Assembly: GCA_045635085.1 (NCBI GenBank) | Contig: JAZRBM010000014.1 | Coordinates: 52,487-116,486 of the forward strand | From: Congzhengia sp045635085 | GTDB taxonomy: Bacteria > Bacillota > Clostridia > UBA1381 > UBA9506 | Length of the DNA: 64,000 nt | Direction of reading: 5' to 3' | Part shown: positions 14,450-23,754 of the stretch, piece after piece | Layout: each line of letters starts with the position of its first letter | Position numbering within the stretch: position 1 is the first letter of the stretch | Translations under genes and position numbers: made by a program | Notes under the pieces: model-generated | The model's database searches: none | What the model was told of the DNA's origin: nothing | What the model saw: the letters and a program-made list of their open reading frames with translations, nothing else

Positions 14450-16288
14450 TTATGAAATAACTATAATTCTTACTCTTGCACCTGTGTTGTTTGTTTTATC
14501 AATATAAACAGAGGCGGTGTATTCGTCTTTAATATCTATAAACTCGTCTTTTGTAATCATAGAGTAGTCATATGAATTCTTTATATAGAATTGTACCTTG
14601 TCAGACAATGTATAGGTCTTTTTGTCTACGGTTATAAAAGAGTCGGTTACGCTAGAAATATTGTTTGCAGACAGTTTATTAAGAGAAGATATAGATATCA
14701 CACTTTTTCCGTCTGATTTTATCATAACAGCCTCGCCACTGCTGACACTAAATGCTGTGTTGCTTGTGCGAATTGAAGATACATTTCCGTTTGATATGTA
14801 TTCGTAACTGCCAAAAACAGATTGGGAATTTATATTGTTATCAGCTTTAGTTATAATGCCGTATGTGTGCATATCATTAGTTGTGTCTGTCAAAATTAAT
14901 TTGTCGATATATCCGTCAGAGTTTTTTGAAGAGTATAAGACGCTGTTTTTAGATATTGACATACCGTTTAACCTTTGTGGAAAAACACTGGAAGTAAGAG
15001 CTGTTTCATTGGGTTGGGTTGTTGAAACCTCCAGAATTTTAACATCGTCTGCAAGTGTAGCTGAGCCGAATTGACGAGTAGTAGAGGTCCAGATAAACTT
15101 GCCCGAAATATTATCGTTTGATGTATTTAAAGAAAGTGTTGCAATTCCGTCTTTAAAGGTTACTGATACTATCTTATTAAGACCTTTAGAATAGTCCTTA
15201 TTTGTTATGTATTCATACGCCTCGCCTGATGGCAGGATTATTTTTACATAAGGCTTTATAACAGACGAACCTGAAACGGTTGTTTGCTTTGTTCCTGAAG
15301 CTATCAAAAAGCCGTATAGCACATCGTTTGTTTCTGATTGGGCCATGACATCCGCAACGTCACCTGATTTTCCTAAAAGGAGTGTGACTGTATCGCCATA
15401 ATTAAAAGTGCCACTGGAAGAAAGCTTTGAAAAGGCGTTAACACCTTCTAAGCTATAAGTGACGCCTGATACTGTTACAGATGTCGGTGCATCCTTGTTT
15501 GGCAGTGCTGCTTCGTAAATTCCTGTAACCTTTTTTGAATAGACCAATACAGTATTATACTCTTCCATATAATACAAAATATCGTTTATTCTAACTTCGG
15601 AAATTGATGATTTCACACCATCACGAACAACTGTAATTGTTGCATCTGCATCAAATTCTTTATACCAATCTGACGAAAGCACGGTTTTAGGACCTGTTGT
15701 TCTGTTGAAGGCAGATAAATAATTGGTTTGGGCTCCTTTTTCCTTTGACATCAACGTGTTGTAAGCCATTGACGATATATCGCGTCTGGTCAATTCCTGA
15801 CCTGTTCTTTTATTGATGCTATCAAACAACCCGATGTTTTTCGCAAAATTGACATGGTCATAAGGCCAGTCATTACCAAAATCCTCGTTAGTGTACCCTA
15901 AAACACCTAAAAACATCATTGCTGCTTCTTCAAATAAGACAGTATTCGACGGACGGAAGGTTGCATCGAGGTATCCTTTGAATAAGCCATATTTGACGCC
16001 GACTGAAATGTAAGGTGATGCCCAATGTGTGTATGTTACATCTTTAAAAGGTGAGATTTTGTTTTCTTTTTCCACTGCGTTTCTGTACGTGGATGTGGCA
16101 ACAACAATTTTTGCACATTCAGCACGAGAAACTTTCTCTGTATACCTCATATTTCCATCAGGATCCCCTTGCATGATGGATAGTGCTGATAAAAGCTCTG
16201 ATTCATAATCAGATGAAGCAGACACTACTGATAGCATCATTGGAAACAGTATTAAAGTGATAATAAGTAAAGATAATATTTTTTTCAT
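14450..16288 (-). CDS. S-layer-homology domain surface protein
   Basis: 612-aa secreted protein with an N-terminal signal peptide (MKKILSLLIITLILFPMM then VSASS). Two or three SLH-type repeats follow in roughly the first 190 residues (AECAKIVVA; FKDVTYTHWASPYISVGVKYG; FRPSNTVLFEEAAMMFLG in part). The rest is beta-rich, Ser/Thr-rich and unfamiliar, possibly an extracellular structural or adhesive domain. SLH domains anchor to pyruvylated secondary wall polymer. The start at 16288 is preferred because CGGAGA precedes it at good spacing; longer reading from 16321 would lack an RBS and precede the signal peptide. It follows the exporter genes on the same strand with a short gap. Confidence 0.82.
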   Translation of the reverse strand: MKKILSLLIITLILFPMMLSVVSASSDYESELLSALSIMQGDPDGNMRYTEKVSRAECAKIVVATSTYRNAVEKENKISPFKDVTYTHWASPYISVGVKYGLFKGYLDATFRPSNTVLFEEAAMMFLGVLGYTNEDFGNDWPYDHVNFAKNIGLFDSINKRTGQELTRRDISSMAYNTLMSKEKGAQTNYLSAFNRTTGPKTVLSSDWYKEFDADATITVVRDGVKSSISEVRINDILYYMEEYNTVLVYSKKVTGIYEAALPNKDAPTSVTVSGVTYSLEGVNAFSKLSSSGTFNYGDTVTLLLGKSGDVADVMAQSETNDVLYGFLIASGTKQTTVSGSSVIKPYVKIILPSGEAYEYITNKDYSKGLNKIVSVTFKDGIATLSLNTSNDNISGKFIWTSTTRQFGSATLADDVKILEVSTTQPNETALTSSVFPQRLNGMSISKNSVLYSSKNSDGYIDKLILTDTTNDMHTYGIITKADNNINSQSVFGSYEYISNGNVSSIRTSNTAFSVSSGEAVMIKSDGKSVISISSLNKLSANNISSVTDSFITVDKKTYTLSDKVQFYIKNSYDYSMITKDEFIDIKDEYTASVYIDKTNNTGARVRIIVIS

Positions 16289-16313
16289 AAAAAATCTCCG
16301 TTTCATTTCATAT

Positions 16314-17495
16314 CTATTCAAAACGTAATGCGTCTATGGGGTTTAGGTCTGCGGCATTTTTTGCAGGTAAAAAGCCGAAAATGATACCGATGCCCACGGA
16401 TACGCTAAAAGCAACCGTTATTGCTGTTAGAGATGGTATGACTGTTATTCCTAGAGCGATACCTACTAAATATGCAAAAATACCACCTAAGAATATTCCT
16501 ATAACACCACCTATACCGCTTACTGTACCTGCCTCTATTACAAATTGTTGCATTATGTGTTTTTTCTTTGCGCCAAGTGATTTTCTTATGCCTATTTCTT
16601 TCGTTCTTTCAGTAACCGAAACAAGCATAATATTCATAATGCCGATGCCGCCGACTAAAAGTGAAATTCCTGCAATCAACACCAGTGCTCCCTTTAGGGT
16701 ATCCATAATACTGTTCATCTGGTCAAGTATTTCTTGGGTTGCTATAAGATTATAGTAGTTACTGCTACCAAGGATTTCTGTGAGGGTTGTTTCTAATACT
16801 GATTTGGATTTGCTTATAGTATTTGCATCCTTCATAGATATCGTATATGAGCCGATTGAGGTGTTTTTTGACATTTTAGATGCGTTTGTATATGGTATAT
16901 AAACACATTGGTCGCCAGAGTTTTCTGTAGAGTCAGCTTGTTCTTCCAAGACTCCTACTATGGTGTAAGGTTCGCCGTTAATTTTTAGTGTTTTTCCAAT
17001 TGCTCTTCCCGTTCCGTAGTATTCTTTTTCGTAATATGTGCCTATGACGCACACCTTTAACATCTTATCAACGTCGACATATTGTAAAAATCTTCCTTGC
17101 TGTGTGACAAGTCCGTCAATTTCGTCAAATGTTTCATCAACACCCGTAACAGACACATATGAACTGTCAGAAATATTTGTAGATTTAATATTTGCCATTG
17201 TTGTAACCTTTGGAGAACAATAGGAAAACAAGTCAGAATGCTCGTCTACTAACTCATATAAATCATCTGGCTCTATGTATCTTGTACTTTGGCGTGAGGT
17301 GATTGAAATTGTGATATTATTCATACCAAAGCTTTCAAAGGCGTCTGATACCTTTCCTGTAATTCCGTCCATTATACTAACTAAAATAATAACTGCCGCA
17401 ACGCCGATTATTATGCCGAGCATAGTTAGGAATGAACGCATTTTGTTTGATAGCATGCTCGAAAATGCAAGGCCGATTGTTTTTGAAAAATTCAT
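16314..17495 (-). CDS. MacB/YknZ-type ABC transporter permease
   Basis: 393-aa permease with the MacB/FtsX layout: an N-terminal transmembrane helix (about residues 20-45), a large extracytoplasmic MacB_PCD domain, and three C-terminal helices. The SVTERTKEIGIRKSLGAKKKHIMQQF region (core TERTKEIGIRKSLGA) is the cytoplasmic coupling segment of this family. It pairs with the ATPase encoded upstream, whose stop overlaps its start, and the adaptor before that. The three probably form a Gram-positive YknXYZ-like exporter of peptides, toxins or lipids; the substrate is unknown. Confidence 0.9.
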   Translation of the reverse strand: MNFSKTIGLAFSSMLSNKMRSFLTMLGIIIGVAAVIILVSIMDGITGKVSDAFESFGMNNITISITSRQSTRYIEPDDLYELVDEHSDLFSYCSPKVTTMANIKSTNISDSSYVSVTGVDETFDEIDGLVTQQGRFLQYVDVDKMLKVCVIGTYYEKEYYGTGRAIGKTLKINGEPYTIVGVLEEQADSTENSGDQCVYIPYTNASKMSKNTSIGSYTISMKDANTISKSKSVLETTLTEILGSSNYYNLIATQEILDQMNSIMDTLKGALVLIAGISLLVGGIGIMNIMLVSVTERTKEIGIRKSLGAKKKHIMQQFVIEAGTVSGIGGVIGIFLGGIFAYLVGIALGITVIPSLTAITVAFSVSVGIGIIFGFLPAKNAADLNPIDALRFE

Positions 17496-18253
17496 TACAG
17501 AATCACCTCTTTCTTGCGAACTGATACTGTAGAGCTGATTAATTCGTCGCCTGAAGCAGGACCGTCATAAATTACTTTTCCGTCGTGTATGCGAATAACT
17601 CTTTTGGCACGTGCTGCAATTTGGTTATCGTGCGTAATTAAAATTATCGTATTTCCTTGCTTATTCAATTCAATTAAAAAGTCTATAACCTCAGCGCTTG
17701 TGCGTGAATCAAGTGCCCCTGTGGGCTCGTCGGCTAAAATTACAGATGGGGAACCCGCCAGTGCTCGTGCGATTGATGCCCTTTGCTGTTGTCCGCCCGA
17801 TAATTGTGATGGCTTGTGATGGTATTTATCATCAATTCCAACACGCTTTAACGCTTCCATTGCGCGTTTTGTTTGTTCACTATCTCGCAGGCCCTTATAT
17901 AAAAGTGGGAGTTTTACGTTATCTAAAATATTTAATTTTGGTAGTAGGTTGTATTGCTGAAAAATAAAGCCTAAGGTTTTGTTCCTGATTTCAGCCTGTT
18001 CGTCGTCTGTCAGTCTGCTAACATCAGTACCTTTAAGACGATATATGCCACTAGTTGGCACATCCAGACAACCGATAATGTTCATACAAGTAGATTTGCC
18101 GCTGCCTGATTGGCCGATGATTGCTACAAATTCACCTTCAAAAACCGAAAACGAAACGCCGTCTAAGGCTCGAACCTCAGAATCGCCCATTGTGTATATT
18201 TTATGTATATCTAAAAATTCAACCAAAGGCTTAGGATTTAAATTTTGTTCCAT
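17495..18253 (-). CDS. ABC transporter ATP-binding protein (MacB/LolD/YknY type)
   Basis: 252-aa ATPase with Walker A GQSGSGKST, signature LSGGQQQR, Walker B VILADEPTGALD and the H-loop ITHD. The TGALDSRTS segment is typical of the MacB/LolD branch, which works with FtsX-like mechanotransmission permeases. The ATG follows GGAGAGTTT. Its last base overlaps the start of the permease gene, and it lies 19 bases after the adaptor gene. Confidence 0.93.
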   Translation of the reverse strand: MEQNLNPKPLVEFLDIHKIYTMGDSEVRALDGVSFSVFEGEFVAIIGQSGSGKSTCMNIIGCLDVPTSGIYRLKGTDVSRLTDDEQAEIRNKTLGFIFQQYNLLPKLNILDNVKLPLLYKGLRDSEQTKRAMEALKRVGIDDKYHHKPSQLSGGQQQRASIARALAGSPSVILADEPTGALDSRTSAEVIDFLIELNKQGNTIILITHDNQIAARAKRVIRIHDGKVIYDGPASGDELISSTVSVRKKEVIL

Positions 18254-18272
18254 ATAAACTCTCCTTTGATTT

Positions 18273-20012
18273 TTATCTCATTCTGCCCATTCCACCGGAT
18301 GGCATTCCAGCACCGGATGGCATTCCAGCGCCGGATGGCATTCCAGCGCCGGATGGCATCCTACCACTCATTCCACCGCCGTGCATAGATGTCATTCCGC
18401 CCATCATACCAGCCATTGGATTTTCGTCACCTGATGATTTAATTTGCGGAACGTATACTATATCGCCTTCTGATAGTCCTGATTTGATTTCTATGTATTT
18501 ATTGTTGTAAACTCCTGTTTCTACTTTTACAGACTTGAAGCCGTCAGGTGCGTTGTCGTTTTCTTCTGTTTTCTCGCCTTTTACATATACAATATTTCCG
18601 CGGTTGACTGCTGAAACAGGGACTGCTAAGACGTCTGTAGCTTTTGAGGTGATAATCTCAACGTCTATATTCATACCCGGCAATAAATCTTCGTCAAAAT
18701 CTAAAATTTCAATGGTCACAGGATATGTTGTCACGCCACCCGAGGTTGTGCCATTAATTGAAATATTTGAAACTCTACCTGTGTATTGTCTGCCATCTAC
18801 AGCATCAGAGGTAATAACAACATTTTGGTCAATTTCTATATTTTTGATATCAAGCTCATCAACGGAAAGCTCGCACTCTAAGCTTGACATATCGTAAATA
18901 ACTGCCATCTCTGCTGACATGTTAGAATTGTCGAGTTTATCTCCTGCTTTTACATTTTTTGTAACGACTGTACCAGAAATAGGAGCAGTTATTGTGTAAT
19001 CCTCAAGCTTTTTTTGTGCATTGTCACGCGAAAGCATAGAAGATTTTAATGATAGCTGTGATGACTTTAAATTATCTGAAACAGTGCTGCTGTCAATATG
19101 AGCAAGACTTGTGCCGTTTGAAACACGTGAGCCCTGTGTCACGTATAAAGCATCTATTTCACCTGTGGCTTCTGCCAGTATAGTTTTTTCGGATATGTAT
19201 TCAAATGTACCGGATGAGATACAGGCAAATCCACCTACTGTCGCTGTTGCTGCTTCTGTGTTCATTAAAACACCGGGGTTTTCAACTTTGATTTTAACTG
19301 TTCTCACTAACGTGTTACCAGTTGTCGCATATCCTTTTGAATTTACAGATATAACCGTTCCTGAAAGCGTTTCTCCGTTCGACAAAATGCGAACAGAAGC
19401 AATATCTCCGACATAAATATTTTTGGCGTCGGCATCGTTAAAGGTAAGTGTTATAGTGAGGTATGAGTCGTCATAAATGTCTGCTATTTTTGTACCTGCA
19501 TTTACCGAATCGCCAACCTTAACATATAGATTTTTTACAACGCCGGAAATGGTTGACTTTACATTTAGGTTGTTATAATTTTTAACGGCCTTATCATAAT
19601 CCAATTGAGAACGCTGATAAGAAATATCAGCATTTTCGATGGTAGTTTGAGCGTCTGCTGCATCAATCTCATACAAAATATCGCCCTCTTCTACGATGTC
19701 ACCCTGTTCAAAATTTGCAGATATAACATCGCCTGAAACGAGTGCAGTAATGGAATATTGGTCTTTTGGATTCACTACTGCAGAGCCTGTGACAGATGAT
19801 GTGATATCTTGCTTTTCTGCTGTTGTTTCTATATATGTAGGTGACATAACGGATTTGTTTTTGCCTGCATTAATTCCTAAAGTAAGAAATAGTACAAATA
19901 AAAACACAACCGCGATGACTATGATTTTCTTTCGTTTGGAAAATATAGCGAACTTTTTTGGGAAATGCTTTATTGAGTCGAGTGAATATGTAAGGAGATT
20001 TTTTGCGTTCAT
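18273..20012 (-). CDS. HlyD/MacA-like membrane-fusion adaptor
   Basis: 579-aa adaptor protein. One N-terminal transmembrane helix (about residues 28-46) is followed by paired lipoyl/barrel-sandwich halves (GDIVEEGDILYEID; ISGVVKNLYVKVGD) and a second biotinyl-lipoyl-like module with coiled coil (about residues 270-350), then beta-barrel domains. The C terminus ends in a low-complexity Met/Gly/Pro tail with repeats of GAMPSG type. It is first in the exporter operon with the ATPase and permease. At 579 aa it is longer than typical MacA (about 370), mostly through the duplicated hairpin and the tail. Confidence 0.87.
   Translation of the reverse strand: MNAKNLLTYSLDSIKHFPKKFAIFSKRKKIIVIAVVFLFVLFLTLGINAGKNKSVMSPTYIETTAEKQDITSSVTGSAVVNPKDQYSITALVSGDVISANFEQGDIVEEGDILYEIDAADAQTTIENADISYQRSQLDYDKAVKNYNNLNVKSTISGVVKNLYVKVGDSVNAGTKIADIYDDSYLTITLTFNDADAKNIYVGDIASVRILSNGETLSGTVISVNSKGYATTGNTLVRTVKIKVENPGVLMNTEAATATVGGFACISSGTFEYISEKTILAEATGEIDALYVTQGSRVSNGTSLAHIDSSTVSDNLKSSQLSLKSSMLSRDNAQKKLEDYTITAPISGTVVTKNVKAGDKLDNSNMSAEMAVIYDMSSLECELSVDELDIKNIEIDQNVVITSDAVDGRQYTGRVSNISINGTTSGGVTTYPVTIEILDFDEDLLPGMNIDVEIITSKATDVLAVPVSAVNRGNIVYVKGEKTEENDNAPDGFKSVKVETGVYNNKYIEIKSGLSEGDIVYVPQIKSSGDENPMAGMMGGMTSMHGGGMSGRMPSGAGMPSGAGMPSGAGMPSGGMGRMR
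18291..18362. repeat. 18-bp tandem repeat encoding the adaptor's C-terminal tail
   Basis: Almost four copies of an 18-base unit (GGATGGCATTCCAGCACC on the plus strand), differing by single bases. Each encodes six residues (GMPSGA) in the exporter adaptor. Copy-number change would keep the frame. Confidence 0.85.
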
Positions 20013-20145
20013 TCTTTTATTCCTTTCTTTATTTTTTTAATGTATTTAGTTTAACAGAAAAATAAGAATTTCATATTAATAAAATGTAAATTTTTTTGAT
20101 ACATATAATATTTTTTCGTAAAAAGTTTTAAGTAGCATAAAAGTC

Positions 20146-20174
20146 TTTTCAAATTGGTGTGTTTCTGCTATAAT
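20146..20174 (+). promoter_or_regulatory. Promoter of the NusG-II/Gx/ApbE operon
   Basis: TTTTCA (20146-20151), 17-base spacer, consensus TATAAT (20169-20174), 22 bases before the first ATG. Confidence 0.65.
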
Positions 20175-20195
20175 TATTAAAAAGGGGGGAAGTGT

Positions 20196-20561
20196 ATGAC
20201 TCTCAATAAAAAGCTTGTTATAATCTATTTGATAATTTTTGTCAGTTTTGTTTTGGCAGCGGTTTTAATAGGTTATATAAAGCCTGACAACAACACCGCT
20301 GTTATAACGGTTGACGGAAAAAAAGTTTATGAAGCTGATTTGACAAAACCGAGAAGTTTTGATGTTAATACACAAAATGGGACAAACAGTATAGTCATAA
20401 GTGATGGAAATATTTACATAAAAGATGCGACCTGTCCTGACAAGCTCTGTGTAAGACACGGCATACTTCACAACAAGTATGACTCTATTGTGTGTCTTCC
20501 CAACAAGCTTGTCATAGAGTATAAGAGCGAAAAAACGGTAGACGCTGTTTCAGGGAGGTAG
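20196..20561 (+). CDS. NusG domain II-containing membrane-anchored protein
   Basis: 121-aa protein with an N-terminal transmembrane helix (about residues 7-27) and an extracytoplasmic NusG-II beta domain. The conserved DGNIYIKDATCPDKLCVRHG segment, cited here as ATCPDKLCVRHG, has paired Cys and a His as in family members. Such proteins are encoded with Gx transporters and ApbE in Firmicutes and have been linked to extracytosolic flavin-based electron transfer. GGGGGG forms the ribosome-binding site. First gene of a three-gene operon. Confidence 0.85.
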   Translation: MTLNKKLVIIYLIIFVSFVLAAVLIGYIKPDNNTAVITVDGKKVYEADLTKPRSFDVNTQNGTNSIVISDGNIYIKDATCPDKLCVRHGILHNKYDSIVCLPNKLVIEYKSEKTVDAVSGR

Positions 20562-20563
20562 CT

Positions 20564-21061
20564 ATGAAGGTTAAAAAATTAACTGTAACTGCAGTTTTGT
20601 CCGCCATATCTTTAGTTATATTTGTTTTGGAAAGTCAGATTCCTCCGATTTTGCCTATACCGGGTGTAAAGCTTGGACTTGCAAATGTTGTAACGCTTTA
20701 TGCATTGGCAACACTTGGGACTCGCCCGGCAATGTTTGTTTTACTTATAAAGATATGTCTTGGTAATTTTTTTGCAGGGTCTTGGGTTTCATTTGTTTAT
20801 AGCTTGTTTGGCGGAGTTTTATGTTTTTCGGCAGAACTTTTGATGTTTAAGGTTTTATCCCAAAAACAAATTTGGGCAATATCAATAACCGGTGCTATTT
20901 TTCATAATATCGGTCAGATTTTAGCGGCGATACTTTTTTTGGGAACAGAAAAAATTATTTGGTATTTAGCTATATTAATTCCGGCAGGAATCATAACCGG
21001 AGCGCTTACCGGGCTTTGTGCGGGGTATACATTAATTGCGACTGAAAAGTTGCATTTTTAG
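20564..21061 (+). CDS. Gx transporter family protein
   Basis: 165-aa membrane protein with about five hydrophobic segments, historically annotated as heptaprenyl diphosphate synthase component I. The PPILPIPGVKLGLANVVTLYAL region (core PIPGVKLGLANVVTL) is diagnostic, and GNFFAGSWVSFVYSLFGG is also conserved in part. It resembles an ECF S component, so a transport role is likelier than prenyl synthesis. It begins two bases after the NusG-II gene. Context with ApbE suggests it serves the same redox system, perhaps by handling a flavin or quinone precursor (inference). Confidence 0.85.
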   Translation: MKVKKLTVTAVLSAISLVIFVLESQIPPILPIPGVKLGLANVVTLYALATLGTRPAMFVLLIKICLGNFFAGSWVSFVYSLFGGVLCFSAELLMFKVLSQKQIWAISITGAIFHNIGQILAAILFLGTEKIIWYLAILIPAGIITGALTGLCAGYTLIATEKLHF

Positions 21062-21070
21062 GGGTATGGT

Positions 21071-21991
21071 ATGAAGAAGATTTGTATTTTATTTATGTGT
21101 GCTTTTTTGCTTTCGTCGTGTACAGCAAGTAAAAAGTACGAAAAAGAAGTTTTTTCGATGGATACGCATATAACTATGAGAGCATATGGAAAGTCGGCTG
21201 AAAAAGCATTGGAAGATGCAGAAGATGAAATAAAGAGAATAGATAAAAAATTCAGTATAGACAATATCGACAAAAATGACGAAGAGACAAAAAAGCTTTT
21301 AGAATTTTCTTATGAAATGTATGAAAAAACAGGTGGGGCTTTTGATGTTCGGGTAGCGCCTGTTATGAGGGCATGGGGATTTTATTCTGAAGAATTTACA
21401 GATAAAAAATATAATGTACCGACAAAAGAAGAACTAGATGATGCAATAAATAAGATGCACGAAGGAAACGATTTGGATTTTGGCGCTGTTGCAAAGGGAT
21501 ATTGTGCTGACAGGGTAGCAGGTATATTAAAAGAGTCAGGGGTAGAGTCTGCGGTTATATCGCTAGGAGGAAATGTTTTTGTAATCGGAAAAAATACGGA
21601 TGGCGCTTTCTGGACAGTAGGAATAAAAAGTCCGTTTGATGAAGAACTTTATGCCACCATTTCCGTAAGTGATACAGCTGTTGTGACATCGGGTGATTAT
21701 GTGAGATTTTTTGAACAGGACGGGATTAAATATCATCATATCATAGACCCAAAGACCGGGTATCCTGCAAAAAGCGATTTGGCTTCTGTAACTGTAGTGG
21801 CTAAAAATTCTACATTTGCAGATTGTTTGTCTACTGCGCTGTTTGTTATGGGAAAAGATAAGGCAATCGAATACTCTAAAAGTGATATGAGTTTTGAAAT
21901 GATTTTAATAGATAAATCAGGCAGAATTTATTATACGGAAGGCCTTGATCCTGATACGATACATAGTAAAGAAATAATAAAAAGAGGCTAG
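21071..21991 (+). CDS. apbE: FAD:protein FMN transferase (ApbE lipoprotein)
   Basis: Transfers FMN from FAD onto Ser/Thr of extracytosolic flavoproteins. The 306-aa protein has a lipoprotein signal (FLLSSC, Cys at about residue 17). Mg/FAD-binding features follow, including FSMDTHITMRAYG, DFGAVAKGYCADRV, ISLGGNVFVIG and HHIIDPKTGYPA. All expected catalytic segments look intact. It is the last gene of the operon. No FMN-acceptor protein with an obvious flavinylation motif is in the window, so its substrate is encoded elsewhere. The final codons form part of a bidirectional terminator palindrome. Confidence 0.95.
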   Translation: MKKICILFMCAFLLSSCTASKKYEKEVFSMDTHITMRAYGKSAEKALEDAEDEIKRIDKKFSIDNIDKNDEETKKLLEFSYEMYEKTGGAFDVRVAPVMRAWGFYSEEFTDKKYNVPTKEELDDAINKMHEGNDLDFGAVAKGYCADRVAGILKESGVESAVISLGGNVFVIGKNTDGAFWTVGIKSPFDEELYATISVSDTAVVTSGDYVRFFEQDGIKYHHIIDPKTGYPAKSDLASVTVVAKNSTFADCLSTALFVMGKDKAIEYSKSDMSFEMILIDKSGRIYYTEGLDPDTIHSKEIIKRG

Positions 21992-22009
21992 CGCCTCTTT
22001 TTATTATTT
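21972..22009. terminator. Bidirectional terminator shared by apbE and the GT-C gene
   Basis: Perfect 17-base arms (21972-21988 and 21993-22009, core AAAAAGAGGC/GCCTCTTTTT) with loop TAGC. It covers both stop codons. Confidence 0.85.
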
Positions 22010-23740
22010 AGTGACTAAATATAAAATACTTTGCGTATCGTCTTCCTGGTCTAAAAGTATTTTTGCGTTTTTAAAGCCCGTGAGCTTTAGAACTTCATCT
22101 AATGCCTCATCTGTGTTCATCCATTTTTTTAACGATAAAACAAATTGATTGCTATTTTTGATTTCTTCGTCTTCTCCTAAGACGGCCTTTTGCTTTTCGT
22201 CATACAGATTAATAATTAATGTTTTATTATAAATTGCCATTTCAGGCAGTGAATTTAAGTGTGTGAAGTAGTTGTCGTAAACATATACAAAATTTAAGTC
22301 ATGATTTTCTTTTGCCACATTAAGATAGTTATCATATCCGCGGTACAAATAGCACGGTGATGAGGATAAAAAGCCTGATAATGTCATAATGGCAACTACT
22401 GCGCAGATGAGTGTATTTTTTGTCTTTTCTTTAAATATACTTGTTGATGACATGAGCTTTTCGATAAATACTAAAAAGCAAACAGACATTATCGGTAAAA
22501 CAGGTGTTATATATCTTACCATGGTCTTTTCGTTAAGGTTCGGAGAAAGCTTTGCTACCAGTATGATATAGAAAACAACAGGTATTACAAAAATGAAAAT
22601 ATTAAAAAGCTTTGCGCTTTTAATTTCGGTAGTGTCGGTTTTTTCAATACATCTTACAAAGATATATGAGATAATTAAAAGGAATAGGGCAACACCTATA
22701 AATCTGTGGATAGAAAATGCGTAGGTTATACGTCCCACCATTGTTTCAAGTTGTGCGAAGAAAGAAAGTCCTGATGTACTTCCTATACCTCGGGAGGATG
22801 CAAAAATATGTCCTATCGCACTGGGGAAAAGGAAAAGTCCGACTAATGCACTGATTATGTGGTAAACTCCATATTTTATCGCATATTTTATCTTTTTTAG
22901 CTTTAACATTCTTATAATCATCAGAGCAAATACGGGGAGCGCAAAAATACAGAAATAGTACTGCGTCAAAAAGCCCAGTATGGTTGTTATGATGAGAGAT
23001 GCTGTAAGTCCTTTATTAATAACAAAATCTTTTTTTAATATTTTCAGATTTATGTAAAAGTAGAGCATTATAAAGAATGTGAGCATAGCATACATTCTCA
23101 AAAATACAGTCATTGAAATCGTGCCCATACACAGTCCGTACAGAAGTGTTGCGGGGACGATTAATTTTTCGCGTCCAAAGAGCGTGAGCACTTTTTTAAG
23201 CAAAATGCAAGTTGCTAACAGAAATATAAGGTTTATAAAAAATATTGAATATTTTGTAAATGTACCAACACACAAAGAAGATGCAAGGTGTACTAAAAAA
23301 TAAAATAGAGGGGGATGCACATCCCTTGTCTGGTGGTAGTATGGGGATATGTAATTTGAGCGCTCATCATCCGAAACTATTAAATAATCATTAGCCTCAT
23401 CAGATGTCTTCCAGATGGGTTTTTCGTTTTTGATTTTTTCTTCTTCTATCGCTTTGAATTCATCAGGGTGTTTTTTATAGTATTTATAGTTTTCGTATGT
23501 TTCATCAAAAGTATCTTCTATTATGTATTCATTTACGACTCTGTTTGTTGCATCACGGTCTGCAGATGCATAAAAAATATCGCTGTATTTATTGTTTGAT
23601 GAGCCGTAAGAGTAGATCTCATCCTCGTGAAAGCCTTCTTTCTGGCCTATAAAAACAAACATCACTAAAGCGATTAAAAGGAGGCTGATTACAAAGAATA
23701 ATGTATTTAATTTATTGTAGCGTTTTGTAGAATTATTCAT
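22004..23740 (-). CDS. GT-C type membrane glycosyltransferase (ArnT/GT39-like)
   Basis: 578-aa polytopic membrane protein with about ten or more hydrophobic segments. After the first helix comes HEDEIYSYG, the acidic DE motif in the first extracytoplasmic loop that marks GT-C polyprenyl-phosphate-sugar-dependent glycosyltransferases. A second luminal HQTRDVHPPLFYFL segment is typical of GT39/ArnT-like members. It probably transfers a sugar from undecaprenyl-phosphate-sugar to a cell-surface acceptor. It lies 14 bases downstream of a GtrB-like GT2 gene, which would make such a donor. The acceptor is unknown. Confidence 0.8.
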   Translation of the reverse strand: MNNSTKRYNKLNTLFFVISLLLIALVMFVFIGQKEGFHEDEIYSYGSSNNKYSDIFYASADRDATNRVVNEYIIEDTFDETYENYKYYKKHPDEFKAIEEEKIKNEKPIWKTSDEANDYLIVSDDERSNYISPYYHQTRDVHPPLFYFLVHLASSLCVGTFTKYSIFFINLIFLLATCILLKKVLTLFGREKLIVPATLLYGLCMGTISMTVFLRMYAMLTFFIMLYFYINLKILKKDFVINKGLTASLIITTILGFLTQYYFCIFALPVFALMIIRMLKLKKIKYAIKYGVYHIISALVGLFLFPSAIGHIFASSRGIGSTSGLSFFAQLETMVGRITYAFSIHRFIGVALFLLIISYIFVRCIEKTDTTEIKSAKLFNIFIFVIPVVFYIILVAKLSPNLNEKTMVRYITPVLPIMSVCFLVFIEKLMSSTSIFKEKTKNTLICAVVAIMTLSGFLSSSPCYLYRGYDNYLNVAKENHDLNFVYVYDNYFTHLNSLPEMAIYNKTLIINLYDEKQKAVLGEDEEIKNSNQFVLSLKKWMNTDEALDEVLKLTGFKNAKILLDQEDDTQSILYLVTK

Positions 23741-23754
23741 TTTATATCTCCTTT

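Noticed and set aside
18291..18362. CRISPR-like array
   Set aside because: Units are contiguous 18-mers without spacers, inside a coding frame. No other direct-repeat array was seen.
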